In this document: piece by piece, positions 33,969-43,676 of the stretch
Numbering within the stretch: position 1 is the first letter of the stretch
How the letters are laid out: every line of letters starts with the position of its first letter
Assembly (NCBI RefSeq): GCF_028462125.1
Contig: NZ_CP115468.1
Coordinates: 1,352,012-1,416,011, forward strand
DNA: 64,000 nucleotides
Source of the DNA: Leptospira sp. GIMC2001
GTDB taxonomy: Bacteria; Spirochaetota; Leptospiria; Leptospirales; Leptospiraceae
Direction of reading: 5' to 3'
The notes under the pieces: generated by a model
The model's database searches: none
Seen by the model: the letters and a program-made list of their open reading frames with translations, nothing else
Told to the model about the DNA's origin: nothing
Program-made: the position numbers and the translations under genes

Positions 33969-34895
33969 CTAAATATTTTTCCTTAATTCTAAAATATCCG
34001 CTACGTGAACTTTAGTCGTATTAGTTTTGGTATAAGTAAATGGTGTAAAATAATCTTTGATTATTCTAAATCGACTATCAGTTGGTGAAAGTTCTAATGA
34101 AGTAGGAAGCCAATACTTCATTAAACTGAAAATTTCATATAAAAGATGGGATACTTTTGCAATATATTCTGGTTTTAGCATATATCTAAATAGAAGTTTA
34201 TCTTTAAAATTTTCTTCAAAAAATCCGTGATCATATACTACAAATTTTGATTCTGAAGCCGTTTTTTTGAGTAAAAGAAATTTATTTTCATTAATCGGAT
34301 TCAATTCTCTACCGTTTACGACAGAATATTCAATAGCATTCTCCGCAGTTCGTTTAAAAAAATCGGTATTTTGAAATATTAATTCAAGTTTTAGCAATTT
34401 ATTTTGGATTTTAAGAATATTTATTGAATCAATATGATTAATATTGGTAAGGAATAAATTATTATTAATAGTTTCTTTAAATAAATCTCTTATTTCGCCA
34501 TTATTTTTGAAAATTTGAAAGCCAAGATAACTTTGGTTTTTAATTAAATTGGAAATTTCATTTTCTGAATAATTTACTAATCCAACTATATTACTGAAAG
34601 TATTTGAATCTAAATTGTATCCATGAAGTATTTTTTGAATATTGTAAAGTGCGATGAAAATGTCATTAGAAACTGAATTTTTGATATATTCTTTTAGATA
34701 TTTTTTCTCTTCTTTCGTTACATGAACCTGAATAAGCTCATAGAAAATGAAAACTAGAAAGAAAAAGACTGCATTTGAGATTATGTTAATAAGAATATTT
34801 TTAATCTCTGAATCAGTTATATAGCAAGTTATAACCGAAAGAATTATTGTAGCGATGCTAAGACTTATGTAAGGTATTGTATTGTAAGTGTTCAT
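33969..34895 (-). CDS. Hypothetical protein with two N-terminal membrane spans (308 aa)
   Basis: Two hydrophobic segments (residues about 7-25 and 33-53) are followed by a long, mainly helical cytoplasmic domain without recognisable motifs. The topology, a short membrane anchor plus large soluble domain, recurs in defence effectors, but nothing in the sequence proves such a role. Single-gene cassette. Confidence 0.58.
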   Translation of the reverse strand: MNTYNTIPYISLSIATIILSVITCYITDSEIKNILINIISNAVFFFLVFIFYELIQVHVTKEEKKYLKEYIKNSVSNDIFIALYNIQKILHGYNLDSNTFSNIVGLVNYSENEISNLIKNQSYLGFQIFKNNGEIRDLFKETINNNLFLTNINHIDSINILKIQNKLLKLELIFQNTDFFKRTAENAIEYSVVNGRELNPINENKFLLLKKTASESKFVVYDHGFFEENFKDKLLFRYMLKPEYIAKVSHLLYEIFSLMKYWLPTSLELSPTDSRFRIIKDYFTPFTYTKTNTTKVHVADILELRKNI

Positions 34896-34944
34896 TTTTT
34901 ACTCGAGAAATTATTGATCTTTGATCTTTCGCGCCTTTGGCACA

Positions 34945-35120
34945 TAACGAGGAGCGTTGCTGCCGTTCGGGAAAGCCGAGTCTCCAAAGGAGACGTTGGC
35001 GTTGGCACGAGATTGCTGTGAACGAAGAGAGCAGGTCAATCGTAGTGACACCCGAATGGGTCTGAAGCTCCTCTTCCTTAAGGACAAAGGAGCGAAGACG
35101 TCTCCAGTAACGCGGAGTTA
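34945..35120 (-). repeat. attC-like site 31 (family F)
   Basis: GCGTTGCTG / CAGTAACGC arms. It is the attC of the cassette 35121-35858. Confidence 0.88.
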
Positions 35121-35506
35121 TTCGTCGTATTTTTCTTATCTAAAAAACACAATAAAGTGCTCCTTTTTAGAGAAGTTTTTACAATTCTTTCTAATTTTAA
35201 CTTAACTACTATGTTTTATTTAGAACTTATCAAATTGGCTAATGAATTTATTTTGTCTTGTAATCCAATTTTAAATTTAATTAAATTATTAATTTCAAAT
35301 TTGAAATACTGTAAAAGAATCTGAGACAACAGTCAATAGAATTGCCTTGTAATAAAATAAGAATTGAAAAATCCTCAAAAAATTATGTTATACCAGTTTT
35401 TTGTTTTCTTATTCTAATCGAAATATAAATATTTTATTTTTAAACTAAACTTATGGTTAAACAATTCACCTAATTTTTATCTACTACAATTTTAAAGACT
35501 AAAAGT
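35121..35506. other. Non-coding downstream part of the lipoprotein cassette
   Basis: 386 AT-rich bases between attC site 31 and the stop of the 35507-35776 gene. I see no ORF, strong hairpin or promoter. It may hold a decayed second gene. Confidence 0.45.
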
Positions 35507-35776
35507 TTAAAAATCTATAAAATATTGAGATTCTTTGTCGCATTCATTTAGCTGAATTTGTGCATATAAGCATAATATTAGAAATGTATTATCTTGAAAA
35601 TCGTTTATATCGAACAATGTTAATGCAAAGGCACATAATTCATCTCTATTTGCAGCCTTTCCATTTTTAAAAACGTGTCCATTTTTACATTCATCTCTTT
35701 TGGAGACTCCTGGACCTAGTGGTCCCATATCGCAATTTAGAATTAAAAACACTAGTGCAATAAACAAAAATCTCAT
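35507..35776 (-). CDS. Small cysteine-rich lipoprotein (89 aa)
   Basis: The signal MRFLFIALVFLILNC ends in a lipobox (Cys 15). The mature part has four more cysteines (DECKNGH, ELCAFAL, LILCLYAQ, NECDKES), suggesting two disulphides. Not recognised; the pattern is typical of small Leptospira lipoproteins. It has 82 bp upstream to attC site 32. Confidence 0.68.
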   Translation of the reverse strand: MRFLFIALVFLILNCDMGPLGPGVSKRDECKNGHVFKNGKAANRDELCAFALTLFDINDFQDNTFLILCLYAQIQLNECDKESQYFIDF

Positions 35777-35858
35777 GAATAACCATCCTGATTTGAATTC
35801 TAATTATTAAATATAAAAGTAATTTTAATTTTACTCAATTGATGTAAAATATGACGAA

Positions 35859-36065
35859 TAACGGGGAGCTCAATCGCAGTTGTCGGTAGCTGAGTCTTGA
35901 ATTTCCCGAAGGCCTCCGTGCCTGAGGATTAGAAATTTAAGACGTTAGCGTTGGCACGAAATTGCATGAGCAAAGCGAAAAAGTAATTTCAGTGCCACGA
36001 CAATTGCCCCAAGCCCTCTTTCATAAACTCAAAGGGCGCAGGGGGTTTCCGATTGAGCGGAGTTA
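35859..36065 (-). repeat. attC-like site 32 (family D)
   Basis: GCTCAATCG / CGATTGAGC arms. It is the attC of the cassette 36066-36906. Confidence 0.88.
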
Positions 36066-36096
36066 TACGCAGATTACACCATTTATAATAGTTCAT

Positions 36097-36624
36097 TTAA
36101 AGATACCAGATGTGACAATCGCATTTAGACTTATAATAGAAAGGAAAACGTACATACTCATCTTGAAATATCATAGTTCCTCTACCTGTCTGAACTTTTA
36201 TTTTTCTTATATATTCATTTAATGGATTTCTGAAATTATATCCTGTATAAATAATGACAGCAGTATACGTTTCAATATTTAGAATTATCTTATTTTCGAT
36301 CGGGTCATAGAAAACGTATCCTTCTTTAATTGGATTCACTTGAATGAAATTATTGTAATTTAAAATATCCTTTGAATTTATGGTTTTCCATTTGCTTAGA
36401 AAATCTGAAAATTCATTTAAAAATTTATCATTAGATTCTAAAATATTTTCCTTATTTCGCATTATCCTTTCAAATTTTAAAGCATCAATAGGATCTTTAA
36501 GATAGAAATGTATTTCGACTAATTCTTCAGTATCATTTGAGATTGCTATATATGTTTGAATACTACATGAAAAATTGACAACGAGAAACATATGAAATAT
36601 ATATTTATTAAAGTATTTACTCAT
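36097..36624 (-). CDS. Hypothetical lipoprotein (175 aa)
   Basis: The leader MSKYFNKYIFHMFLVVNFSC fits a spirochaetal lipoprotein signal (Cys 20). The mature domain is beta-rich with two late cysteines (YKSKCDCHIWYL). Not recognised. The 282 bp upstream up to attC site 33 show no ORF. Confidence 0.63.
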   Translation of the reverse strand: MSKYFNKYIFHMFLVVNFSCSIQTYIAISNDTEELVEIHFYLKDPIDALKFERIMRNKENILESNDKFLNEFSDFLSKWKTINSKDILNYNNFIQVNPIKEGYVFYDPIENKIILNIETYTAVIIYTGYNFRNPLNEYIRKIKVQTGRGTMIFQDEYVRFPFYYKSKCDCHIWYL

Positions 36625-36906
36625 AGTTACTTTTTATCCTATTTATTTTTATTTATATTATAGAGAACAGAATATTAAAAATAGTTTCTAAAAAAAAAGA
36701 TCTGCGTTTCTTTTTTAATCATGCCTAGCTTCATAAAAAAGAATCCAAAAAAATATTTGAAAATTGAACTTATTTTAAAAAATTCAAAAAAGGAAAGAAA
36801 AAATACTGTATGTTCCTTACTTAATTCATATTTCTTAACTAAATAATTTATCAACGAATTTAGAAAGAGCGTTCTTTGTATTCAATATATTTTTGTAATT
36901 TGCGTA

Positions 36907-37055
36907 TAACGAATGAGCTTGCCGACGTTCCTCGTAGCTGAGCCTCCAGAGGAGGCGTTAGCGTCGGCACGTCTTCTTGCTTTGCAAGAAACGTGACGAA
37001 GAGGAATGTGTCGAAGACCGAGCCGGTATTCCGGAGATGCGGCAAGCGAAAGTTA
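36907..37055 (-). repeat. attC-like site 33 (family A)
   Basis: GCTTGCCG / CGGCAAGC arms. It is the attC of the DUF2971 cassette. Confidence 0.9.
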
Positions 37056-37071
37056 TGCGTCGGTCTAATTT

Positions 37072-37962
37072 TCAATAACGAAACGGTATTGTAGAACTTA
37101 TTATACGTTTATCATAAATATCAACGTTATTTTTTGAAGTAAATTCAAGTATAGATTTTTTTAAATTTTCAAAATCTGAAGTTGGACCGATGATTATCCC
37201 TTCTATGGGAAAAACTATATCTGGATTTGATAAATTAGTTTTAATAAATTGACAAATAGAATCTTTATTGGACTTAAACTCAACCTTTATTTCGTGTTTT
37301 TTAACGTTAACTTCTGGGATTATTAGACGGATCTCTTTTTCTTCCTTAAATGCAGGATGCTTTAATACTGGGAAAAGCATGGAAATATATTGAATTGCAG
37401 TTTTTACCGTTGATTCAATATTCTGATCTGTAGCCTCTTTATTGATTACATAATACTTTATTATGCTTTCAATATTCCATTGAATAAAACTACGTTGTTC
37501 GCTTTCTAAATAAATAACATTAACCAATGATGAATATGAATTAGTTATTAAGCCTAAAAATGTTTTTCCAAATTCTAATGCTACAGATGAAGTATTTGAT
37601 CCATATCCACGCCACATGCTTAATAAATCACTTTCACTAGTAAAACTAGTTATATAGATTATTGGAATATCTTGTTTATTTAAACCTTTTAACACTGACT
37701 CCCAAAAAAATTGGTTACTTTTTTCAACCCTTTCTAAAAATAAATTACATTCTTCTAAAATCAAATTTTTGGCATAATTTTGTTCAGATATATCATTTAA
37801 AAATCTAGCATCAGTTGAATAAATTGCTTTGTTCTGAATTATACCCATCAATCCATCTATACTAGTATAATGGTAAATATAAGAATTCTTTGGAAAAATT
37901 AATTCCTTCTTATAATGCGCTAAAGATTTAAGTAAATAGTCAAAGAAATTGTTATTAATCAT
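37072..37962 (-). CDS. DUF2971 domain protein
   Basis: 296 residues. The DUF2971 N-terminal pattern IYHYTSIDGLMGIIQNKAIYSTDARFLNDISE is clear, as are MWRGYG and a C-terminal IIIGPTSDFENLKKSI. The family is widespread near defence and toxin genes but has no established biochemistry. Cytoplasmic. The start is 19 bp from attC site 34, so transcription must enter from outside. Confidence 0.82.
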   Translation of the reverse strand: MINNNFFDYLLKSLAHYKKELIFPKNSYIYHYTSIDGLMGIIQNKAIYSTDARFLNDISEQNYAKNLILEECNLFLERVEKSNQFFWESVLKGLNKQDIPIIYITSFTSESDLLSMWRGYGSNTSSVALEFGKTFLGLITNSYSSLVNVIYLESEQRSFIQWNIESIIKYYVINKEATDQNIESTVKTAIQYISMLFPVLKHPAFKEEKEIRLIIPEVNVKKHEIKVEFKSNKDSICQFIKTNLSNPDIVFPIEGIIIGPTSDFENLKKSILEFTSKNNVDIYDKRIISSTIPFRY

Positions 37963-37981
37963 AGTTTTTTAGACTGACGCA

Positions 37982-38130
37982 TAACGAATGAGCTTGCCGA
38001 CGTTCCTCGTAGCTGAGCCTCCAGAGGAGGCGTTAGCGTCGGCACGTCTTCTTGCTATGCAAGAAGCGTGACGAAGAGGAATGTGTCGAAGACCGAGCCG
38101 GTATTCCAGCGATGCGGCAAGCGAAAGTTA
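37982..38130 (-). repeat. attC-like site 34 (family A)
   Basis: GCTTGCCG / CGGCAAGC arms. It is the attC of the STM4504-like cassette. Confidence 0.9.
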
Positions 38131-38143
38131 TTCGCTGTATGCA

Positions 38144-39070
38144 CTAAAGTCCACTTTGTTCAATTAAAAAAATGATATTTGTTCCTGTAAGATTTAATGC
38201 ATATCTCGTTATTTCATCTTCAACCTTTTGAGGAACCTGTCCTTGACCATGAGCGCCCAATCTATTCCGGATAGTTGGTATCCCACTTTCTAATAAACTC
38301 AGTAACGAGGTAAATTGGTTTTGTGTAAAATTAGGAATTAATATATTTTTAAAACAAATCTGAATTAATTTTTTAGAAGTGTCAGTTTGATGAAATGACC
38401 AACCTTTTTCCTTACATATAATTTTCAAAACACTTTCAAATGATTTTAAGCATTCACTCAAACTTTCCTTATTTCTTCCGTGCCTGTAATGTTCATGTGC
38501 CTTGAGATATTCATCATTTGCCCCGTTAAACATTTTCCTATTCAATAATGTCAGAGTTGGTTTTATAATTTCTGAATGTGCATATGTTGAATCAACTCGA
38601 ATTATTTCTCCAATAAATTGATACCCTATTGCATGTTCTTTTAATCTTATATTTAATTCTTTTATAGCTTCTTCTGGTTTTAATTTTACGTTTATATACT
38701 TTGTATAATTTTGGTAATTTTCACCAGCAATTACTCTTTCTATACATTTAAAAGTTAAGTCAATAACATCAATCGCTTGCTCAAAATCTTCTGTCTGTAA
38801 GAAGAAATTTAGAACATCCAATTCAGGAGTATAGTTTCTCTCAATTAAAAAGAACTTTCCGTATTCTCTGCATAGTGTATTCTGGATATTTTCATAAGCT
38901 TGGTATGCTAAATCTTGGCTTCCATAATACGTATTTTTTACTCCTATTGTTTCTCTAATAATATGAACAATTTGAATTCTAAGCTTAGTAGGGATATCTT
39001 TGTATCTAAATACATCTAAGTTTTCTCCACGCAATCTTTTCTGTTTTTTCGAAAATAAATCAAATATCAT
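38144..39070 (-). CDS. STM4504/CBY_0614-like protein with Abi_C domain
   Basis: 308 residues from MIFDLFSKKQKRLRGENLDV. The start pattern plus KLRIQIVHIIRETIG identify the STM4504/CBY_0614 family. The C-terminal part (LSECLKSFESVLKIICKEKGW, IRNRLGAHGQG, ITRYALNLTGTNIIFLIE) fits the abortive-infection C-terminal domain. The ATG at 39070 is used because the frame upstream is attC read-through. A phage-defence role is inferred from the Abi_C domain. Confidence 0.78.
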   Translation of the reverse strand: MIFDLFSKKQKRLRGENLDVFRYKDIPTKLRIQIVHIIRETIGVKNTYYGSQDLAYQAYENIQNTLCREYGKFFLIERNYTPELDVLNFFLQTEDFEQAIDVIDLTFKCIERVIAGENYQNYTKYINVKLKPEEAIKELNIRLKEHAIGYQFIGEIIRVDSTYAHSEIIKPTLTLLNRKMFNGANDEYLKAHEHYRHGRNKESLSECLKSFESVLKIICKEKGWSFHQTDTSKKLIQICFKNILIPNFTQNQFTSLLSLLESGIPTIRNRLGAHGQGQVPQKVEDEITRYALNLTGTNIIFLIEQSGL

Positions 39071-39107
39071 ATTATTCCTATAGTACAAATAACTGGCATA
39101 TTGCGAA

Positions 39108-39283
39108 TAACGGGGAGCGTTGCTGCCGTTCGGGATAGCCGAGTCTCCCAAGGAGAAGTTGGCGTTGGCACGAGATTGCTGTGAACGAAGAGAACTAAGC
39201 AATCGCAGTGACACCCGAATGGGTCTGAAGCTCCTCTTCATTAAGAACAAAGGAGCGAAGACGTTTCCAGTAACGCGGAGTTA
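39108..39283 (-). repeat. attC-like site 35 (family F)
   Basis: GCGTTGCTG / CAGTAACGC arms. It is the attC of the HepT/MntA cassette. Confidence 0.88.
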
Positions 39284-39299
39284 AGCGTTGTCGCCAATC

Positions 39300-39650
39300 C
39301 TAATCAAATAAAGTTTTTTCTCTTTCTAAAATTTCTTTTATTTGAATCTCAAGAATTGGAATTTTGTTCTTAACTAGATCCCAAACTATATCATAATCAA
39401 CAACAAAATAGCCGTGAATTAAATGATTTCGTGTTGCTGATAATTTTCGCCATTCTGGCTCAGTATACTTCTTTTTGAATTGGTCTGAAATTTTATTTGA
39501 AGCTTCCCCAATTATTTCAATACTGCGAACGAAGGCACGGCGTAGAACATTATTATTCAAAAAGCCTTCTTCATTAATTTTATTCATCTCTTCGTTGAGG
39601 AACAAAATTTCATTGTATATATGCTTTATGCATTCAATGTCAGATTTCAA
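39300..39650 (-). CDS. hepT: HepT-like HEPN toxin (DUF86)
   Basis: A 116-residue HEPN ribonuclease. The catalytic RNHLIHGY (R-x4-H plus Y) is present, preceded by AFVRSIEIIGEASNKIS, the DUF86 helix. In characterised pairs the partner MntA AMPylates the tyrosine of this motif. It overlaps mntA by 11 bp and is the second gene, as in many HEPN-MNT modules. Confidence 0.9.
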   Translation of the reverse strand: MKSDIECIKHIYNEILFLNEEMNKINEEGFLNNNVLRRAFVRSIEIIGEASNKISDQFKKKYTEPEWRKLSATRNHLIHGYFVVDYDIVWDLVKNKIPILEIQIKEILEREKTLFD

Positions 39651-39951
39651 TTAAGATTGATTCTTCCTCAACAGATTCCTTGAATGAACCGTTAATTGAT
39701 TCAATTGTGATTAAATCAACTTTCACACTGAAAACATCCTCTAAGAGAAAAGTTAAATTCATGAAATTATCATAATTCTTCTTTCCAGGCTTAAATTTTA
39801 CCAAAACATCAAGATCGCTCGAAAAGTTTGCATCATTCCTGGCAACGGAACCAAAAATATGTAAAGATTCCACGCCAAATGAATCGATATCAAATTTGTA
39901 TTTTTTTAGCGCATCTTGAATGGAATTCTTATCTAGAATGTCAACTTTCAC
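39640..39951 (-). CDS. mntA: MntA-like nucleotidyltransferase antitoxin
   Basis: A 103-residue minimal nucleotidyltransferase with the GS-x10-D-x-D core: HIFGSVARNDANFSSDLDVLVKF, and a third acid in VKVDLITIE. It starts with GTG at 39951. Its role is to inactivate HepT by adenylylation, as established for MntA/HepT pairs. 125 bp of upstream DNA contains TTGACA. Confidence 0.9.
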   Translation of the reverse strand: MKVDILDKNSIQDALKKYKFDIDSFGVESLHIFGSVARNDANFSSDLDVLVKFKPGKKNYDNFMNLTFLLEDVFSVKVDLITIESINGSFKESVEEESILIEI

Positions 39952-40076
39952 AATGAATTAAAAGTTTTCCAAATCGTTTCAATGTCAAGACAATTATTTG
40001 ATGATAAATTTGTCCTTTTTGAATATCTTGATTTGAATTGAATTAATAAATATTCTTAAAATTCAGCGATTACGCT

Positions 40077-40260
40077 TAACGTTCTGACTATCCGACGTAA
40101 ATCCTAGCTGAGTCCAGCACCATTTAGTGAGCTATGCGAATGATTAAAATGGTGCTGGACGTTAGCGTTGGCACGAATTCTTGCTCTGCAAGAATCGTGA
40201 CTAGGATTTATGTGTCGTAGACCAAGCCTGTATTTCAGGCGCAGCGGATAGTTGGTGTTA
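40077..40260 (-). repeat. attC-like site 36 (family B, CAGCACC stem)
   Basis: ACTATCCG / CGGATAGT arms; starts TAAC-GTTCTG. It is the attC of ORF-less type I copy 4. Confidence 0.88.
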
Positions 40261-40878
40261 TCTGTAGCCGCCATCTTCTCGGCACGGATGCTGACGTTCT
40301 TAGACAATTTTCTTATCGCATTTAATTGCTTTCAATTCAAATAAGGGCAAATTGAATCTGAAGTGAAAAATTATCTCTCGAACTTCACATCCGCCACTGA
40401 ATCTTTCATTTTTTCAATCTTGAAAACGTTGATTGGCGTTTGGAGATTGCGTATAACATATAGTTTTTATTAAAACCGAAAATAGAAATCTAAAACAATA
40501 AAATAGAGTATAACGATTTTCCTTCTTTTTTTTTGAAAATGATCAAGCAATCTTAAACAAGTAGGCTTTTAAATACTTTTTATCCATTAAGTTTTATTAA
40601 TTCTCTTAATAAATTTACAAACTCTAAATAACGCTCTGAATTTTTAATTTAGATTCGTTTTAAATTTTGAAGAAATGAACGCTAATCTGAATGAAGCTTC
40701 TTTGATCTTTTGTAAACTTGAAATAAACTTAAACAGCAATATCATCTGAACAAAACCTATAATTTACATTCTAATTAGTTTTTATAATAATTGGCGGTTA
40801 AAACTCTCTTTCTTTGAATTAATTCTTTTAAAATTAAAAAAAGCGGACAGGACGTCCGCTCTTAAAGGCGGTTACAGA
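40261..40878 (-). other. ORF-less cassette, type I, copy 4
   Basis: 618 bp. The left 230 bases match 18878-19107; the right 220 bases match copies 1 and 2. It therefore looks recombinant between two type I lineages. No credible ORF. Confidence 0.78.
40835..40860 (-). terminator. Intrinsic terminator at the entry of type I copy 4
   Basis: Stem AGCGGAC/GTCCGCT (40842-40860) followed on the minus strand by a T7 run. Confidence 0.75.
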
Positions 40879-41060
40879 TAACGAATGAGCTTGCCGACGT
40901 TCCTCGTAGCTGAGTCCAGCACCATTTAGTGAGCTTCGCGAACGTTTAAAATGGTGCTGGACGTTAGCGTCGGCACGTCTTCTTGCCCTGCAAGAAGCGT
41001 GACGGAGAGGAATGTGTCGAAGACCGAGGCTGTATTCAGCCGATGCGGCAAGCGAAAGTT
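40879..41060 (-). repeat. attC-like site 37 (family A, CAGCACC stem)
   Basis: GCTTGCCG / CGGCAAGC arms with the CCAGCACCATTT apical stem. It is the attC of the TA cassette 41061-41852. Confidence 0.88.
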
Positions 41061-41074
41061 ATTCGAAGTGTGAT

Positions 41075-41392
41075 TTAAACACTTGCAAGAGTTTTTTTAC
41101 CTTTCTTGATTACTATCTCTGCTCCAAGTGTATGAACTAATCTTGATAAAACTAACAACGTTGGGTTGTCCTGCTTACCACTTCTTATTTCTTGAATTAC
41201 GGTGCTTGATACTTTAGCTAATTTGGATAATTCCCGAACTGAAACTTTTTCTGATTCCATCAAATTGATAATTGTTTCAGACAATGTTAAAGCTTCGTAT
41301 TCTTTATCAAATTTTTCCTTAATTGAACGTTTTGTCATCAGACGATCAAACGTTGTCTTTGTAGTAAGTTCCTTTTTTAATTCTTTTTTCAT
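41075..41392 (-). CDS. XRE-family antitoxin
   Basis: A 105-residue protein with a basic N-terminus and a helix-turn-helix (VSVRELSKLAKVSSTVIQEIRSGKQDNPTLLVLSRLVHTLG) of the XRE class. Its start overlaps the toxin gene by 47 bp. It should repress the promoter at 41742-41770. Confidence 0.85.
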   Translation of the reverse strand: MKKELKKELTTKTTFDRLMTKRSIKEKFDKEYEALTLSETIINLMESEKVSVRELSKLAKVSSTVIQEIRSGKQDNPTLLVLSRLVHTLGAEIVIKKGKKTLASV

Positions 41393-41735
41393 AATCTTCC
41401 CTCCTTTTTAGCGCTCGCTCTTTTTCATTCTTTGGTAATTTATCTGTCTTTTTTAGAAATGCATTCGTAATAATTACTTTCTTACCTTTTACAAAGAAAC
41501 AAAGAAATCTGTGTGGAAACGGTTTGAAAGCATATAATGCGTCCCCTTCAAAATTGAATTTTGTCCGATCCTTTATCTCGCCAACTTCAGCAAAACGCTT
41601 GAACAAAGCTAAAGTTTTAATCTGAAGCGGTTCTGTTAATCCATTGAAATAATGTAAAACATCTGATTTCTCTTTTTCATCAAAATACCATTCTATTGTA
41701 AATTTCTCACCTTTATAGGCGACAATCTCTTTCAC
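41346..41735 (-). CDS. RelE/HigB-like toxin
   Basis: A 129-residue protein with the Gp49-related layout: FTIEWYFDEKEKSDVLHYFNGL, LFKRFAEVGEIKDRTKFNFEG, LYAFKPFPHRFLCFFVKGKKVIITNAFLKKTDKLP. The R/F-rich beta hairpin and KK-DK-P motif fit this toxin class. GTG start at 41735, with the -10 box ending 6 nt upstream. Confidence 0.83.
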   Translation of the reverse strand: MKEIVAYKGEKFTIEWYFDEKEKSDVLHYFNGLTEPLQIKTLALFKRFAEVGEIKDRTKFNFEGDALYAFKPFPHRFLCFFVKGKKVIITNAFLKKTDKLPKNEKERALKRREDYEKRIKKGTYYKDNV

Positions 41736-41741
41736 TCTTCC

Positions 41742-41770
41742 AGTGTAACGGAATAGCGATACACTGTCAA
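41742..41770 (-). promoter_or_regulatory. TA promoter with inverted-repeat operator, predicted leaderless
   Basis: -35 TTGACA (41765-41770), 17-bp spacer, -10 TACACT (41742-41747), 6 nt to GTG. AGTGTAACG and CGATACACT arms span the spacer. Confidence 0.72.
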
Positions 41771-41852
41771 TTATTTAAACAGCTTAATATTAATTTAAAG
41801 TGACAATTTAAGTTTATTAATGTCATTCAAGTTGATTTTTTCACATTTCGAA

Positions 41853-42009
41853 TAACGAACCAGGCTACTCGACGTAGGCTGGCCCTGAGTCCCGAAGGGA
41901 CGTTAGGGACTGGAACGACACTTGCGGATGCAAGGGGAGTGCCAGAAGCCTATGTGTCGCAGACCGAGCGAGGGCGTAAGACCCGAAGCGACGCGAGTAG
42001 CCGATGTTA
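41853..42009 (-). repeat. attC-like site 38 (single variant)
   Basis: Arms GGCTACTCG / CGAGTAGCC (perfect complement) unlike any other family here; interior stems GTCCC/GGGAC and CACTTGC/GCAAGGGGAGTG. It is the attC of the lipoprotein cassette 42010-42812. Confidence 0.85.
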
Positions 42010-42020
42010 TGCGACGTTTT

Positions 42021-42775
42021 TTATTTATTACAGAAGTATCCATTGAATAAAAATTTTCTTTCAATAGTATTAGTTTTTGTGCAATAATCGTGGCAATCAT
42101 CATCCTCTTCCGCATATTTCGGTACTATTTGGCATTTTTGGCTATTTACGAAAAATTCACGAGAATCCAAGAAATTGATCTGTGAATCATCTAAATATCC
42201 ATTTGATCTTTCATTCCACTGGAGGTTAAAAAGTAATTCCGGATATTCTTCGTAATCACAAATTTTTGAATCGCCACAAAAAGAAACAGTGTATTTGGGT
42301 ATTTCAACATATAATCGGTTATTATAGATATTATAAGAGCCTACAGAATTTCCGGTTTCGGTGCGATACTCTATGTTTGCTTTATAATCGTATAATGCTA
42401 TACCTTCATTTAATTTTAAAGTAATCTCTAAATCAAATAGGCTTGAATTGCACAAACAGTCGGAGTATTTTTTTGTTAGAATTAAAGAATCTTTTTGCTG
42501 AGGATGCAACTCTAGCTTAGTGAAGTTTGAAAGAATATATCCTTTATTATCTTCTGAATATAACCAATTTTCGAAATTAGAAATATTTCTTACATTTATT
42601 TTTGTACCTATTGGAATTTTGAATATTTTCGGCGAATTTAAATTTGGATCACGAAAAACATCAGTTTCTTTCTCAAATGTATACACTTCATTTATTTCTT
42701 TCTGTATTTCAGAAGAATTGTTCTTTTAGCTATACACGCGAGTGAAAATAACGTTATCAAAATTATATATTTCAT
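42021..42775 (-). pseudogene. Lipoprotein gene with one-base frameshift after the signal peptide
   Basis: From the ATG at 42775 the leader MKYIILITLFSLAC is a good lipobox signal, but the frame stops 14 codons later. The main frame (EVYTFEKETDVFRDPNLNSP onwards, to TAA at 42021) is in the -1 phase. Adding one A to the AAAA run after the lipobox would join them (CIAKKNNSSEIQ). The body includes an SH3-like start and many cysteines. It is broken, phase-variable or mis-sequenced. Confidence 0.72.
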
Positions 42776-42812
42776 ATTTTTCTTTCCCTGTTAAATTTTA
42801 AAAGATGTCGCA

Positions 42813-42990
42813 TAACGAGGAGCGTTACTGCCGTTCGGGATAGCCGAGTCTCCATTGGAGACGTTGGCGTTGGCACGAGATTGCTTTGAGACAAAGTCGA
42901 GAAAAGCAATCGAAGTGACACCCGAATGGGTCTGAAGCTCCGCTTCTTCAAAGGCAAAGGAGCGAGGACGTTTCCAGTAACGCGGAGTTA
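42813..42990 (-). repeat. attC-like site 39 (family F)
   Basis: GCGTTACTG / CAGTAACGC arms. It is the attC of the two-gene cassette 42991-44181. Confidence 0.88.
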
Positions 42991-43006
42991 TTCGAAGTTG
43001 CTCCCT

Positions 43007-43636
43007 TTAATTATTTGAAATGATCGTATATAAGTTATCAGCAATAAAAATATCTTCTGGGGATATCACTATTTCATTTAAAGGAATATTTTTACCATAT
43101 CTCTTATTCATGATTTTTTTAACTTTATCCGATGACAAATCGAAGCTTTCTAGAGTTTTTAGTTCGCCTACATCAACTCCTAAAACGTTTTTATATATTT
43201 TCCAAACCAATTCAGTACAATATATTCGGTTATCATTCCACTCAAATGTATAATCATAATCTTTTCCAATAAATTTATATCCGTATTCCTTCATTCTAGA
43301 TATTGAATTCGAGTCTATAATTTTAACGGAATCTTTCAATCTTTTTACAACAAAATGATTGTTTTTCCCTCGCTTTATAAAATTCTCTAATTTTGTTTTT
43401 TTGACCGGTTGAATTGCTTCTAAAACAAACATAATATTTCTTTCTTTAAATATAATACCAACATGTGTATATCTGGAATTTGTAGCCAATTTTATAGCTG
43501 TAGCTTGTTCTGATATTGACTCATGAAAAATTATATCTCCTTCTCTGAGGATACTAAAATCAATAGATCTGGAATACATTTCTGTTCCAAAGAATATAAA
43601 TACAATTATTATATTAATTTTGAATAGTTCTTTCAT
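43007..43636 (-). CDS. YiiX/YebB-like permuted NlpC/P60 peptidase, secreted
   Basis: 209 residues with an N-terminal signal (INIIIVFIFFGTEMYS). The permuted papain-like fold is indicated by LREGDIIFHES, SRYTHVGIIF (His), MFVLEAI (Glu) and YCTELVWKIY (catalytic Cys). Family members cleave peptide or amide bonds in the envelope; the substrate here is unknown. It shares a cassette with a membrane protein encoded upstream. Confidence 0.8.
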   Translation of the reverse strand: MKELFKINIIIVFIFFGTEMYSRSIDFSILREGDIIFHESISEQATAIKLATNSRYTHVGIIFKERNIMFVLEAIQPVKKTKLENFIKRGKNNHFVVKRLKDSVKIIDSNSISRMKEYGYKFIGKDYDYTFEWNDNRIYCTELVWKIYKNVLGVDVGELKTLESFDLSSDKVKKIMNKRYGKNIPLNEIVISPEDIFIADNLYTIISNN

Positions 43637-43676
43637 TTTTTTACCTTCCTGTTTTTTTTATGAACAATATTTCTAG

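Noticed and set aside
35507..35776. Assignment of this small lipoprotein to a named Leptospira lipoprotein family
   Set aside because: I recall similar short cysteine-rich lipoproteins but cannot match the motif order with confidence.
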